From Ignavibacteria bacterium (GTDB taxonomy: Bacteria > Bacteroidota > Ignavibacteria > Ignavibacteriales > Melioribacteraceae): a stretch of DNA of 64,000 nucleotides. Below the pieces are notes generated by a model, which saw only the letters and a program-made list of their open reading frames with translations, was not told where the DNA came from and ran no database searches. A program made the position numbers and the translations under genes. The DNA lies in the NCBI GenBank assembly GCA_009773205.1, contig WPAE01000015.1:1-64000 (forward strand). Direction: 5' to 3'. Every line of letters starts with the position of its first letter. Within the stretch, counting starts at the first letter, position 1. Below are positions 36,724 to 46,427 of this stretch, in pieces.

Positions 36724-38406
36724 CTATAATTCAAAATTAGCAGTGAACAAAACATAACTAGTAATATCTTCAAGGTTTCGGGTTATGTTGTTAACAATCA
36801 ACAGCTTGCCTGTTAAATTAATATAGAACTTTCGGAGCGGTTCCATTTTTATATTCGCAGTTAAAATATTTTTATTTATTCTTTCTCCATCCAAAAAGTC
36901 AATTCTTTTTGAGTCTATATTCATTCTGTGAGGCACAAACTTATCGCCGCCGGCATTAAAAAGTAACCTCTCTTCATTATCATAAATATTTTCGCCGGAG
37001 CGAACGTATTGATAAGAACCGCTCAAACGAATCCATTCGCTTAAGTTGTAATCTGCTTTAAAAAGTATTTCATCAGAATTTGGTCCAATAGAATGACCTA
37101 ACAATTCTCCATAAGCGGTGTAGGAATTTTTTTCGTTTGTATGAGTATAAACATAGGGACGAATTTTAGTGTACTCGGCTGTAAGAGATAAATCGTTTAA
37201 CGAAAAAGGGGAATACCAGAAAGCTCCAATTTGATAAGCAGTTTTGTTGGAAAACAAGTTCAGATCTTGAAGCTGCGACAAAATATTTTCATCGAGAAAA
37301 AATGTTCCGCTTATTTCAACATTTTTCAAGAAGTAAGTCTGAAAATCTAACCATAACGTACCATTGTCTCTATCCTGCAAAGACATTTCCACAAACTTGT
37401 AAAAAATCATTGGGTTGATGTAAGCTAAATCTAATCCTCTGCCGGAATAAATAATATTCTCTCCTAAACCAAACTCAAAAAGCTTTGGGAAGTATAGCTT
37501 AAACCTATTTAATGCCAAATACTTGGTATAGTTCAAATCACGGTTTTCATTGAACGTTCCAACAGTAGAAGCAGTTAAAGAAGTGAAACTAAAAACGCCA
37601 TAATCAAAATTTAGGCGGAAGAAATCCAAATATGTGTGGTCACCGGAAATTACAAACTTGCTTCCGTAACCGTATCCAAACTTAATTTTTTCTCTTCCTA
37701 ATTGAAGCGAAAGGCGCATGTCTTTTGCCGGCTCGGCATAATAACGCAAATAACCTTCGGCAAAATCGTAGTTGCCAATATTTTCTATTGCTTCAATAAA
37801 TTTAAAATTATAATTGAGGCGCGGATCAAAAAGTTTGGCGTAAGATTGCGAGCCGCTAACACCTCCTTTTTGAACGGACAAGCTGTATCCTAAGCTGTTA
37901 AAAACTGTTCCGCGAAAGCGGAATCCGATATCATACAAAGTAGAATTATATTGTTCGGGTTCAAAAGTATGGCCAAAAGCAAATCTGCCTAAAACATTAA
38001 AATAGAAACTTGCTTCCGGATCACGATAAACATACATATAGCGGTTCTTCTTAGAAAACAAATCTGAGAATGAAGAAGACAATCCATCGCCAAAAAATTG
38101 GGCTGTATTATTGCTGTCCGCTTCTTCATCAAAAAACTCGGCTTTAAATTTTTGAAGTAAGCCCATTTCGGTTTTGCTTAGAGATGTTTTGTACTCTTCA
38201 ATTTTACTAATCAGATTTTTTACTTCGTAACGAGACATATTTGGGTTGTCGTCATGTATTCCGCCAATAATTCCCTTTACTTTCATTTCTTTAAGAAAAA
38301 AGTAAACGTCATTATCAATAGGAACATTTTCTGCCTGAGAGTATAAATTAAAGGAAGAAGTAAATAATACCGCTAAAAATATTTTAATAAAGAGTCGTTT
38401 GTTCAT
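36724..38406 (-). CDS. Wzi-like capsule assembly outer membrane protein
   Basis: 560 residues with a signal peptide ending NLYSQA. An N-terminal helical segment (about 25-95) precedes a large beta-barrel with regular aromatic-rich strands. LQLGREKIKFGYGYGSKFVISGDHTYLDFFRLNFDYGVFSF resembles the Wzi/capsule assembly family core, and the protein ends in F-E-L. In E. coli Wzi anchors capsule to the outer membrane; in this group the role is inferred. Confidence 0.75.
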   Translation of the reverse strand: MNKRLFIKIFLAVLFTSSFNLYSQAENVPIDNDVYFFLKEMKVKGIIGGIHDDNPNMSRYEVKNLISKIEEYKTSLSKTEMGLLQKFKAEFFDEEADSNNTAQFFGDGLSSSFSDLFSKKNRYMYVYRDPEASFYFNVLGRFAFGHTFEPEQYNSTLYDIGFRFRGTVFNSLGYSLSVQKGGVSGSQSYAKLFDPRLNYNFKFIEAIENIGNYDFAEGYLRYYAEPAKDMRLSLQLGREKIKFGYGYGSKFVISGDHTYLDFFRLNFDYGVFSFTSLTASTVGTFNENRDLNYTKYLALNRFKLYFPKLFEFGLGENIIYSGRGLDLAYINPMIFYKFVEMSLQDRDNGTLWLDFQTYFLKNVEISGTFFLDENILSQLQDLNLFSNKTAYQIGAFWYSPFSLNDLSLTAEYTKIRPYVYTHTNEKNSYTAYGELLGHSIGPNSDEILFKADYNLSEWIRLSGSYQYVRSGENIYDNEERLLFNAGGDKFVPHRMNIDSKRIDFLDGERINKNILTANIKMEPLRKFYINLTGKLLIVNNITRNLEDITSYVLFTANFEL

Positions 38407-38452
38407 TGCTTAGAATGCAGTTGTTAATTATAAGAACTTAGTCAAAAAAGGA

Positions 38453-38481
38453 AGCAGCTTCAAAAATGAAGCTGCTTTTTT
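38453..38481 (-). terminator. Rho-independent terminator (bidirectional)
   Basis: Perfect 9-bp stem AGCAGCTTC / GAAGCTGCT around AAAAAT, with T-rich tails on both strands. It would end the transcript of the POT transporter gene before the Wzi-like gene. Confidence 0.8.
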
Positions 38482-38554
38482 ACTTACTAAACATATAACG
38501 TAAAATTACCAGCTCAACCGTTTTGTAAATTGGAAATGAGCGTTGGAGCTTAAG

Positions 38555-38647
38555 GGCAAAAGTAGATAATCAAATATGAATCTGCGCAAATCATAAAAAA
38601 TCAGTTTAATCCGTGTTCTATTTTCAAATAAAGAATCTACTTTTGCC
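38555..38647. repeat. Palindromic element with GGCAAAAGTAGAT ends
   Basis: Perfect 13-bp ends GGCAAAAGTAGAT / ATCTACTTTTGCC, preceded by TTAAG. The centre (AATCTGCG...AATCAGTTTAATCC...GTTCTAT) matches the centre of family I copy f, where a CCCGCC palindrome interrupts it. Confidence 0.7.
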
Positions 38648-38690
38648 TCAGTTACAAATTAATACACACAACTTCCATTTCAGCAATATG

Positions 38691-39983
38691 TTAAAATTCT
38701 GAATGCTTAGGAGCTACGAATTTGTTATATAAAAGCAATCCAAAAATGGTAACAACTCCAATCATACTAAAAATTAACCAAAGAGCCTGCGGGTTTTTAA
38801 GATTATCAACAAAATGAACATAAAGATTAGCGCCAAGAATTCCGCCAATAGAAGAACCTATAACTCCGTAGAGGAATGAATAACCTAAATAGGTGGCTTT
38901 TTTATCAGGCGGAGCAATTAAACCAACATAACTAATAAATTTTGGATGAGCGGTCATTTCACCGATAGAAAAAATTGTAATGCCAATAATAAACACCCAG
39001 ATATCTGTAGAAATAGCAAGTATAGCCATACCGATTGTTCCCATCGTAATGCCGGTAATCATAGTTGGCAGGGCTTTAGTATTTTTAACAATATTCGAAA
39101 CAATCATTTGTAGAAATATTATTGTGCCGGCATTAATAACGGTTACGTGTTCAACAGAAAATTTCCATCCTAAGTTAAGCCCAAATATCAAAAAGAAACC
39201 ATTAATAGCATTATTTAACGATGCAGCATCAACATAATCTTTAACATACCACAATACAGAATCGAACATTTGGAAATAGAGAATCCAAAAACCGGAATAG
39301 ATAACAATCAAAGCAATAAAGCGTACATCCGAAAGAACCATTATCATTCCATTAAAAACTTCAGCAAAAGTTTTTTTGTTTTCTGGTTTTGGCGGTTCTC
39401 TGTATAGCAAGAAAGTTGGAATTAACATTGCAGAAGTAAAAACTGCTGAAGCAAGCATTACATAGTTCCAACCAAATTCGCTTTTTAAGTAAGGAACTAA
39501 AATAAGCGGGAACAAAAATGCGCCAAAATTTATTGACCAATAAAAAATTCCAAACCCGAGAGTACTGTTTTCTTTTGTAGTAATTCTCGAAATCGTTCCA
39601 GAAATCATTGGCTTAAATGCGCCTGCACCAATACCCATTATTATTAAACTTGCAAACACTAATGTATAATCAGTTGTTTGACTTGTGAGAAAATAACCTA
39701 ACCCCAAAAAGAAAAATGCAAAAATTAAAGTTTTTTTGTATCCATATCTGTCCCCAATTGCGCCTGCAAGAATAGGCAAAATATAAAGCAGCGGCTGAAT
39801 TGTGCTTTTAATTACGCCAACACTTTCTTTGCTGAATAAAAGAACATCAGTAAAGTAAACAGAAAGAATACTCATCATTCCGTAATAGGAACCGCGTTCA
39901 AAAAACTCAAATACTATTACTAGCCAAAAATCTCTTGAGAATGATCTAAATACACTGGGTTTTTTTGCTGTAGTTTCCGTCAT
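38691..39983 (-). CDS. POT-family peptide/MFS transporter
   Basis: 430 residues with about 12 hydrophobic segments. EFFERGSYYGMMSIL (about 25-39) is the ExxERxxYYG motif of proton-coupled oligopeptide transporters, and GAIGDRYGYKKT the MFS A-loop. It lacks the long extra C-terminal region of some POT proteins. It probably imports di- or tripeptides. Confidence 0.85.
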   Translation of the reverse strand: MTETTAKKPSVFRSFSRDFWLVIVFEFFERGSYYGMMSILSVYFTDVLLFSKESVGVIKSTIQPLLYILPILAGAIGDRYGYKKTLIFAFFFLGLGYFLTSQTTDYTLVFASLIIMGIGAGAFKPMISGTISRITTKENSTLGFGIFYWSINFGAFLFPLILVPYLKSEFGWNYVMLASAVFTSAMLIPTFLLYREPPKPENKKTFAEVFNGMIMVLSDVRFIALIVIYSGFWILYFQMFDSVLWYVKDYVDAASLNNAINGFFLIFGLNLGWKFSVEHVTVINAGTIIFLQMIVSNIVKNTKALPTMITGITMGTIGMAILAISTDIWVFIIGITIFSIGEMTAHPKFISYVGLIAPPDKKATYLGYSFLYGVIGSSIGGILGANLYVHFVDNLKNPQALWLIFSMIGVVTIFGLLLYNKFVAPKHSEF

Positions 39984-40719
39984 AGATAATCCTATTTTTT
40001 GAGATTATAAGATAAGCAGTTGAAGGTTAATTTTGCAAAGTCAGCAGTAATTATATAAGCAATGCCGCTAATCATTTTTTTTAGTGTGAGGCATAATGTT
40101 AGGCAATTAATTATACTTAGTCACCTTACGCAGAACGGGCTAAAGCCCTAATGTCTGTGATGATATATTAACCACTGCCTTAAGAGACTGTGTGAAAATG
40201 GTAAAATAGTTGGTAGGCGCAACTTTCAAGTTGCAGTTTTATCAAAGAAACGCAAGCTGACCCGCTTCGCCAAGTGGCTTAGCGCGGCGAGAGCTTGCGG
40301 CTACCATAAAAATATTAATATTAACACAGGCTCTTAAGAGGTTGGATTTAAGATTTCAGCATAAGATAACTCTAAATCCAACTCACAGTTGTCTTTATTT
40401 GAACTTCAAACTCAATTTGATACATAAGCGAAAAATAAACGCTCTCATTAACGCAAAAAACAGCATTATTACTCTGGCATTTCGATTGAACTTACAAGAA
40501 CAAACAAGTAACAAAATGAAAGAAAACACTCTCAAAAAAGCTTTCTACGGCGGCGGTAATTGAAACAGAAGGTACTTCGGCTGGGCTTTCTGCAGAGATT
40601 TCCGCCCTCTTCTTTTTAAACCAACTTTGCTTGAACCTAATGAATATAATAAAGCAGTTATCTTGGTATTTCACCATAATTTCCTTAATTTTGCCCACTT
40701 TCAAATAACAAGGTAAGTC
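39984..40719. other. Long gene-free stretch before rpmH
   Basis: 736 bases. It contains the family III repeat (40180-40337). The 73-codon open frame at 40342 has biased, low-quality content and no family. The position ahead of rpmH is where many bacteria place the origin, but I see no TTATCCACA-type DnaA boxes and dnaA is not in the window. Confidence 0.5.
40180..40337. repeat. Family III palindromic repeat with GC-rich insert
   Basis: Left end TTAAGAGACTGTGT, right end ACACAGGCTCTTAA, differing at one arm position. Nested arms are CGCAAGCT...AGCTTGCG, and CCCGCTTCGCC...GGCGA (40261-40289) sits in the centre. Like family I it is bounded by TTAA. Confidence 0.75.
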
Positions 40720-41115
40720 ATGAAACGCACTTTTCAACCGAGTAATACAAAAAGAAAAAATAAACATGGTTTCCGCGAGAGAATGGCGACAAAGAACGGG
40801 CGCAAAGTTCTTGCGAGCAGAAGAGCAAAAGGCAGAAAAAAACGAGAAACAGAGCAAGCCGTTCTTAAAGCGGCTTTTGCTGTTTCAAAAAAGGCGGGTA
40901 TAGCGGTTTGGAGAAATAGAGTTAAGCGTTTATGCAGAGAATCTTACCGATTAAATAAACAGATTCTCAAATCGGTTGTTGATGAAAAAAATCTAAGCTT
41001 AATAATTGTGTTTTCTCCATTTTCGGTTAACGAAAGAAAGAATAAAGTGATTTCGTTAAAAGATATTATGCCGGCTGTAGTTGATTTGATGAACAAAATT
41101 AAAATTAAGTTGTAG
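40720..41115 (+). CDS. rpmH: Ribosomal protein L34 fused in frame to a truncated RNase P protein (RpmH-RnpA)
   Basis: 131 residues in one frame. Residues 1-43 are a complete L34 ([38 protein letters not shown]). No stop follows; from about residue 49 the sequence is RnpA from its central strand on ([27 protein letters not shown], the RNR motif, then LSLIIVFSP and the last helix). The first 40 or so residues of a normal RnpA are missing, and I could not find them in the other frames. Next come yidD and yidC, the standard order rpmH-rnpA-yidD-yidC. Either a real fusion by deletion or an assembly error. Confidence 0.85.
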   Translation: MKRTFQPSNTKRKNKHGFRERMATKNGRKVLASRRAKGRKKRETEQAVLKAAFAVSKKAGIAVWRNRVKRLCRESYRLNKQILKSVVDEKNLSLIIVFSPFSVNERKNKVISLKDIMPAVVDLMNKIKIKL

Positions 41116-41116
41116 A

Positions 41117-41341
41117 ATGAAAATTGTTCTTATAAAGTTGGTTAGGCTCTATCAAAAATTTATATCGCCAATGTTTCCGCCATCGTGCCGGTTTTATCCA
41201 ACTTGTTCCGAATATGCTGTGCAGTCTTTTGAAAAGCATGGCGCCATTAAAGGAAGCGCAAAAACAATTTGGCGAGTTTTAAGATGCAATCCGTTTAACA
41301 AAGGCGGATTTGACCCTGTAGAAAAAGAAAAAGGAATTTGA
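41117..41341 (+). CDS. yidD: Membrane protein insertion efficiency factor YidD
   Basis: 74 residues. [61 protein letters not shown] is the complete family pattern with its three conserved cysteines. It sits 1 base after the rpmH-rnpA stop and directly before yidC. Confidence 0.95.
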   Translation: MKIVLIKLVRLYQKFISPMFPPSCRFYPTCSEYAVQSFEKHGAIKGSAKTIWRVLRCNPFNKGGFDPVEKEKGI

Positions 41342-43177
41342 ATGGACCGTAATAGTACTTTAGCGTTTTTATTAATTGGAGTAATTCTCGTTATTTGGCT
41401 TTATTGGAACTCGCCCGCACCTGAACCACCTAAACCACAAACGCCAACAACAGTTGAGCAGAAAGACACTGTTAAACAAACCGTTCCGGCATCTGCTCAA
41501 GAACAAAAGCAAGAAGAAGCAACTCCTTTTGGAGCTTCCAATCTGTCGGAAAAGATTGTTACAATTGAAACTGAACTTTCTATAATTGAATTAACAAGCA
41601 AGGGCGGGAAAATCCGCCGTGTGTTCTTAAAAAAATATAACACTTGGTATTACAGCAAAGATAAGGACACAACTTTTTATAAAAAGTATGTTCAGCTTGT
41701 GAACACATCAAGAAATGGCGGAGATTTCAACATCATCTTTGTAACAAAAGATGGAAAATTAGTTAACACATCTTCGTTAGATTTTATTGCAGACAAAACC
41801 AAAAGCCACTACAAAATTGCTGGTAAAGATTCTTTAGAGATTGAATATGTATTTAGCGGTGAGAATGGTAAAAAAATTAAGAAGAGCTTCAAGTTCTTCG
41901 CCAATAAGTACGATTCAAAAGTTGATATAGCTCTTGAGAATATGGAAGATGTTATTAGCAGCTTTCGTTACGATGTAGTTTGGCAAAATGGGCTTAATTT
42001 TGTTGAAGATAATTCGGTTGATGAAGCTCTTTATTCTCATGCAAACGTTTTTGCCGGTGAAGAAAATGTTGTTGTAGATGCTTCGAGCGTAGGCGAAAAA
42101 GTAAACAAAGACATTAACGGAAAAATTGACTGGGTAGGTGTAAGAAACAAATACTTTGCAGCCATAATTGCACCGCATAACGCAACAAGTGATGGCGGAG
42201 CTTATGTAGAAGGAACTCATTTCGTCAATAAGTATGGCTCGCGGGAAGTTTACAGCGCAAGCGTAAAAGTTCCTTTTAAAAATCAAAAGTATCAAAAAGA
42301 CTCTTTTACTCTGTATGTTGGGCCAATAGATTATTACTTATTAAAAGAATACAACAACAATTTTGAAAGCATATTCGAGTTTGGAAACTTTCTTGGCTTA
42401 AAATTTATTATCCGTCCAATTTCAGAATATTTAATGCTTCCGCTGCTTCGTTTTTTGGATGGGTTCATTCCAAACTATGGATTAGTAATTATAATCTTTA
42501 CAATTATAATTAAGATTGCTCTTGCACCGCTTACAAAGAGCAGTTTAAAATCTATGGCAAAGATGCAAAAGCTTCAGCCTATGATTACAGAGCTTAAGGA
42601 AAAGTACAAAGACAATCAGCAGAAACAGCAGCAAGAAACAATGAAGCTTTATCAAACTTATGGAATAAACCCAATGGGCGGCTGTTTGCCTATGCTTCTT
42701 CAGATGCCCATTCTTGTTGCGTTGTGGAGTTTGTTTAATGTTGCTATAGATATTCGCCAGCAGCCGTTTATGTTGTGGATTACTAATCTTTCTTCTCCGG
42801 ATATAATTTTTAAACTTCCTTTCAAGATTCCGTTTTTTAATTTAGATATTGTAAGCGGACTTGCTCTTTTAATGGGTATTACAATGTTCATTCAGCAAAA
42901 GATGAGCATAAAAGACCCGGCACAAAAAGCGCTTATTTATATTATGCCAATTATGTTTACCGTAATGTTTATGAGTATGCCTTCGGGACTCAATCTTTAT
43001 TATTTTGTCTTCAACTTACTTGGTATTGCACAGCAGTATTATGTAACACACAAGAGCAACGGCGAAGAGCTTGTTCCGGTTGTTGTAAATCCAAACAAGA
43101 AAAAAGGTTTTATGTCTCGCATGATGGAGGCAGCCGAAAAACAAGCGCAAATGCAAAAAAAAGCTAAGAAGAAATAA
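41342..43177 (+). CDS. yidC: Membrane protein insertase YidC
   Basis: 611 residues. An N-terminal helix (about 7-22) and a proline-rich linker lead to the periplasmic domain (about 60-345). The Oxa1-type core with five helices follows (about 350-570), including GLVIIIFTIIIKIALAPLTKSSLKSM and GGCLPMLLQMPILVALW. The tail is lysine-rich. It inserts membrane proteins with or without SecYEG. Confidence 0.95.
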   Translation: MDRNSTLAFLLIGVILVIWLYWNSPAPEPPKPQTPTTVEQKDTVKQTVPASAQEQKQEEATPFGASNLSEKIVTIETELSIIELTSKGGKIRRVFLKKYNTWYYSKDKDTTFYKKYVQLVNTSRNGGDFNIIFVTKDGKLVNTSSLDFIADKTKSHYKIAGKDSLEIEYVFSGENGKKIKKSFKFFANKYDSKVDIALENMEDVISSFRYDVVWQNGLNFVEDNSVDEALYSHANVFAGEENVVVDASSVGEKVNKDINGKIDWVGVRNKYFAAIIAPHNATSDGGAYVEGTHFVNKYGSREVYSASVKVPFKNQKYQKDSFTLYVGPIDYYLLKEYNNNFESIFEFGNFLGLKFIIRPISEYLMLPLLRFLDGFIPNYGLVIIIFTIIIKIALAPLTKSSLKSMAKMQKLQPMITELKEKYKDNQQKQQQETMKLYQTYGINPMGGCLPMLLQMPILVALWSLFNVAIDIRQQPFMLWITNLSSPDIIFKLPFKIPFFNLDIVSGLALLMGITMFIQQKMSIKDPAQKALIYIMPIMFTVMFMSMPSGLNLYYFVFNLLGIAQQYYVTHKSNGEELVPVVVNPNKKKGFMSRMMEAAEKQAQMQKKAKKK

Positions 43178-43245
43178 ATTTTGGTGTCCCGTTGTTTAAG
43201 CTGCGGGACTTTCTTCCAATCTTATTGGAAATTTTTTATCTCCCT

Positions 43246-45948
43246 ATGACTTCTAAAACAAAAATATTTTTACTTTCTCTTTTAATATCGCTTACCGTAA
43301 CTGCACAGAATAAAACCGTTTTAACGCTTGAACTTATGCAGAAGAAGATTCCATTTGGTTTGATTGAATTAGTTCCAGCGGCACAGCCAAAAATAGGAAT
43401 TGCATTAAGCGGCGGAGGCGCACGTTCTATTTCGCAAATTGGTGTATTGAAAGCGTTAGAAGAAAACAAGATTCCAATAGATATTATTGTTGGAACAAGT
43501 ATGGGAAGTATAATAGGCGGTTTATACAGTGCGGGCTATAACATACACGAGCTCGATTCTTTAATGAGAAACACAAACTGGAACGATTTTTTCTCAGTAC
43601 ATCAATCGAATAGAAATGAATTATTTATTGATCAAAAAATTACCGAAGACCGCGCATTGCTTTCGTTTCGTATGGAAGGACTAAAACCAATCTTTCCAAC
43701 ATCACTTTCTTCCGGGCAGAGGGCTGCAAACTTTCTAAACTTAATGGCAATAAATGCTCCTCTTATAAGCGATTCAACTTACGATATGATGCGTTTCAAA
43801 TTTCGCGCAATAAGCTCCGATTTAGTTTCCGGTAAGGAAGTTATAATTGATAAAGGTCCCTTAGGTGCAGCAATGCGTGCGAGTTCGAGCGTAACTCTAC
43901 TGCTGCCTCCGGTTAAGAAAGATTCTATGATGCTTGTTGATGGCGGCTTAGTTGCCAATATACCTGCAAAAGAAACCCGGGAACTCGGTGCCGATATTGT
44001 GGTTGCTGTTAATGCTTCAAGTCCGTTGTTAGATGCTGCAGAGTTAAATGTTCCTTGGCGAATTGCTGATCAGCTTGTAAGCATTCCTATGAGAATACTT
44101 AACGATAAGCAGATAGCCGAAGCTGATTTTGTTATTGAACCGCTTCTTAACAACAAAAAGAATTCTGACTTTAACGAATTAGATCATGTTGTAAAATTGG
44201 GATATGAATCCGTTGGTAATAACGCCGAAAATATTTTGTTTCGTTACAAAAATATTTTTAAACGAAATCTGGGACACGAAGAAAAAACATTTAAGAACAT
44301 TGTCTTAAGTGATTCTGCAACGGAAACAGAAAAGAAGTTCTATTCATTAATAAAGAACAAAGTAGAAGTTACCGACAAAGAATTATTATTTGCATTGCAC
44401 TACCTCTTTAAAGAAGGATGGTGGAACGTTGCACAAATTGAAATTGAAGAATTTGAAGGCGAATCTGTTCTTTCTTTGGAGATGAAGGAAAATCCAAAAG
44501 TAAAACAATTTATAATAGATGGTTCTCAGGCTATAAGCGCCGATTCTGTAATCAACGTATTAAAAGATTTGAACTATAAACCATACTCACCTGCAAAAAC
44601 TTTTAACGGGGTTCTTAATGTACTTAGGCTTTACAAAAGAAACGGATATTCCTTTGCTCGCGTAGAAAAAGCCGAGTTTGATTCGATTGCAAACTCGCTA
44701 ACACTAAAAATTAATGAAGGAATTATTTCTAAAATTACTGTTGAAGGAAACGAAAGAACACAGGGAAAAATTATTACAAGAGAGTTTCCATTAAAGGCTG
44801 GAGATTATTTCAAGTATGAAATTGCCGAGCAGGGTTTAACAAACCTTAGAAGCACAAATTTGTTTGACCAAATAGATATATCTGTAGAAAGTTTTGAGAA
44901 TAGAAACGAATTAAAAATTTCGCTGTTAGAAAAAGTATCTGCTGTCGTTCGTCTCGGCATGAGGGTAGATAGCGAATATCAAGCTCAGTTTTCTGTTGAT
45001 GCAAGAAACGAAAATTTTAACGGTACAGGCACAGAAATTGGCGCTACGTTTAACGGTGGTTTAAGAAACCGCTCTTATTCTATAGAACAAAAAGCTAACC
45101 GAGTATTCGATTCTTATCTTACTTACAAACTTCGCGGGTTTTTTGAATCTACCGACATAAATAATTATGTTGATGAGCCTTCTACCAATCCAAATAAATT
45201 TGTGCGCAGCAAAGCTGGTGAATACAGACAGACAAATTACGGCGGAATGTTTGCAATAGGCACGCAGGTAGAACGATTTGGAAATCTCTTTTTAGAAACA
45301 CGCTATCAACGAGAAAAGGTTGCAGGACTTTACGATTATACAGGAACAACTGATAACTTTGATATTTCGAGTCTGCGGCTCTCGATGTATGTAGATTCAC
45401 AAGATCAATATCCTTATCCAAACAAAGGTTTCTTAATAAAATCTTATTACGAAACTGCTCAAACATCCTTTGGCGGAGATATTGGTTACACAAAAATCTT
45501 TTTTGATTATAAAGTGTTCTTCGGGCTCCGATCAGATCACGTTTGGAGTTTTAGAACAATGATTGGCTCGGGCGATAATACTTTACCTATGAGTCAGCAT
45601 TTTTCTTTAGGCGGACAAAACTCATTCTTTGGTTTAAGAGAATATGAGTTTAGAGGCAGACAGGTTTTTCTTTCTTCGTTAGAAGTCCGATACAAGCTGC
45701 CTGTAAAACTATTCTTTGAAACTTTTGTACGCGCTCGTTACGACTTAGGCTCGATGTGGGCAAAGAGAGAAACTATTAGATTTCAGGATTTGATGCATGG
45801 CGTTGGGTTTACTTTGTCTTTCAACACACCTGTTGGACCAGCAGATTTTTCTGTTGGCAATAGTTTTTACTTCAAGAACGAACTGCCAAAAAGCACAATT
45901 GTGAGAGGACCAACATTTTTCTATTTCACAATTGGTTACTACTATTAA
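43246..45948 (+). CDS. Patatin-like phospholipase with POTRA and BamA-type barrel (PlpD-like)
   Basis: 900 residues from ATG 43246, where a signal peptide begins (MTSKTKIFLLSLLISLTVTAQ). The patatin domain has GIALSGGGARS, nucleophile G83-T-S85-M-G and D232-G-G. A POTRA-like part follows (about 490-570: KITVEGNERTQGKIITREF), and the last 330 residues form a surface-antigen barrel ending in F-T-I-G-Y-Y-Y. In PlpD the enzyme domain crosses the outer membrane through the attached barrel. Family members hydrolyse phospholipids. Confidence 0.9.
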   Translation: MTSKTKIFLLSLLISLTVTAQNKTVLTLELMQKKIPFGLIELVPAAQPKIGIALSGGGARSISQIGVLKALEENKIPIDIIVGTSMGSIIGGLYSAGYNIHELDSLMRNTNWNDFFSVHQSNRNELFIDQKITEDRALLSFRMEGLKPIFPTSLSSGQRAANFLNLMAINAPLISDSTYDMMRFKFRAISSDLVSGKEVIIDKGPLGAAMRASSSVTLLLPPVKKDSMMLVDGGLVANIPAKETRELGADIVVAVNASSPLLDAAELNVPWRIADQLVSIPMRILNDKQIAEADFVIEPLLNNKKNSDFNELDHVVKLGYESVGNNAENILFRYKNIFKRNLGHEEKTFKNIVLSDSATETEKKFYSLIKNKVEVTDKELLFALHYLFKEGWWNVAQIEIEEFEGESVLSLEMKENPKVKQFIIDGSQAISADSVINVLKDLNYKPYSPAKTFNGVLNVLRLYKRNGYSFARVEKAEFDSIANSLTLKINEGIISKITVEGNERTQGKIITREFPLKAGDYFKYEIAEQGLTNLRSTNLFDQIDISVESFENRNELKISLLEKVSAVVRLGMRVDSEYQAQFSVDARNENFNGTGTEIGATFNGGLRNRSYSIEQKANRVFDSYLTYKLRGFFESTDINNYVDEPSTNPNKFVRSKAGEYRQTNYGGMFAIGTQVERFGNLFLETRYQREKVAGLYDYTGTTDNFDISSLRLSMYVDSQDQYPYPNKGFLIKSYYETAQTSFGGDIGYTKIFFDYKVFFGLRSDHVWSFRTMIGSGDNTLPMSQHFSLGGQNSFFGLREYEFRGRQVFLSSLEVRYKLPVKLFFETFVRARYDLGSMWAKRETIRFQDLMHGVGFTLSFNTPVGPADFSVGNSFYFKNELPKSTIVRGPTFFYFTIGYYY

Positions 45949-46007
45949 TAAAGGCAAGCGCAAAATCCGAAATTCAAAATTATTAGAAGTTTTTTTTCCC
46001 TCGAACT

Positions 46008-46093
46008 AAAGGACACCTCTAAAAATTAGTATTTCAAAAATTTTAATCATGCAAAGTTGGACAAAGGATATTGATATTTTTAGAGGTGCCTTT
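46008..46093. repeat. Family I palindromic repeat (copy b)
   Basis: AAAGGACACCTCTAAAAA and ATTTTTAGAGGTGCCTTT ends. It has no GC palindrome in its centre (GCAAAGTTGGACAAAGG in that place). Confidence 0.75.
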
Positions 46094-46102
46094 ACATAAT
46101 TC

Positions 46103-46273
46103 AACCCAAATTTTCCGTTAGGAAAATTTGCCCTTTGGGCCGACAAGCATTAAGTCCTTTAGGGTAAATAGGTTATGTCGAAACTCTCAATTTTCAACAC
46201 TTAAGACATTACGAAAAAACGTCTTACTATCGGCCTTCGGCAAAAAAATCATTTCTAATGAATTTTTTGGGTT
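46103..46273. repeat. Family IV repeat (copy b), 171 nt
   Basis: Same ends and AAATTTTCC-gtta-GGAAAATTT hairpin as copy a at 34401, but it lacks the 19-nt CCCGCC palindrome and the left arm of the 16-bp stem. Confidence 0.8.
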
Positions 46274-46427
46274 CAATATTTACAAAATGTTTTCTGACCG
46301 CCCTCAAAAAACGTAACTACATTTTTAAGAAAGCAAAGTGTTCTTTCTTCCAAATCATATTTTCTTTTCTCTTCCATTTTCCCCTTTTTGAGTTTAGTTC
46401 GTTGGTTTACACATTTGGATTTTGTAC

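Larger units (their letters stand above)
45949..46427. other. Gene-free stretch with family I and IV repeats
   Basis: 479 bases between convergent genes, holding family I copy b and family IV copy b side by side. The 62-codon frame at 46128 is part of the family IV repeat. Confidence 0.75.

Noticed and set aside
40342..40563. 73-codon open frame before rpmH
   Set aside because: Composition is untypical, no homologous motif is visible, and it follows a repeat element; I treat it as chance.
39984..40719. Replication origin next to rpmH
   Set aside because: The location is typical in other bacteria, but I found no TTATCCACA-type boxes and dnaA is not nearby.
40720..40860. Thermus-like overlap in which rnpA uses another frame inside rpmH
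   Set aside because: The rnpA part is in the same frame as rpmH; the other two frames do not encode an RnpA-like N-terminus.
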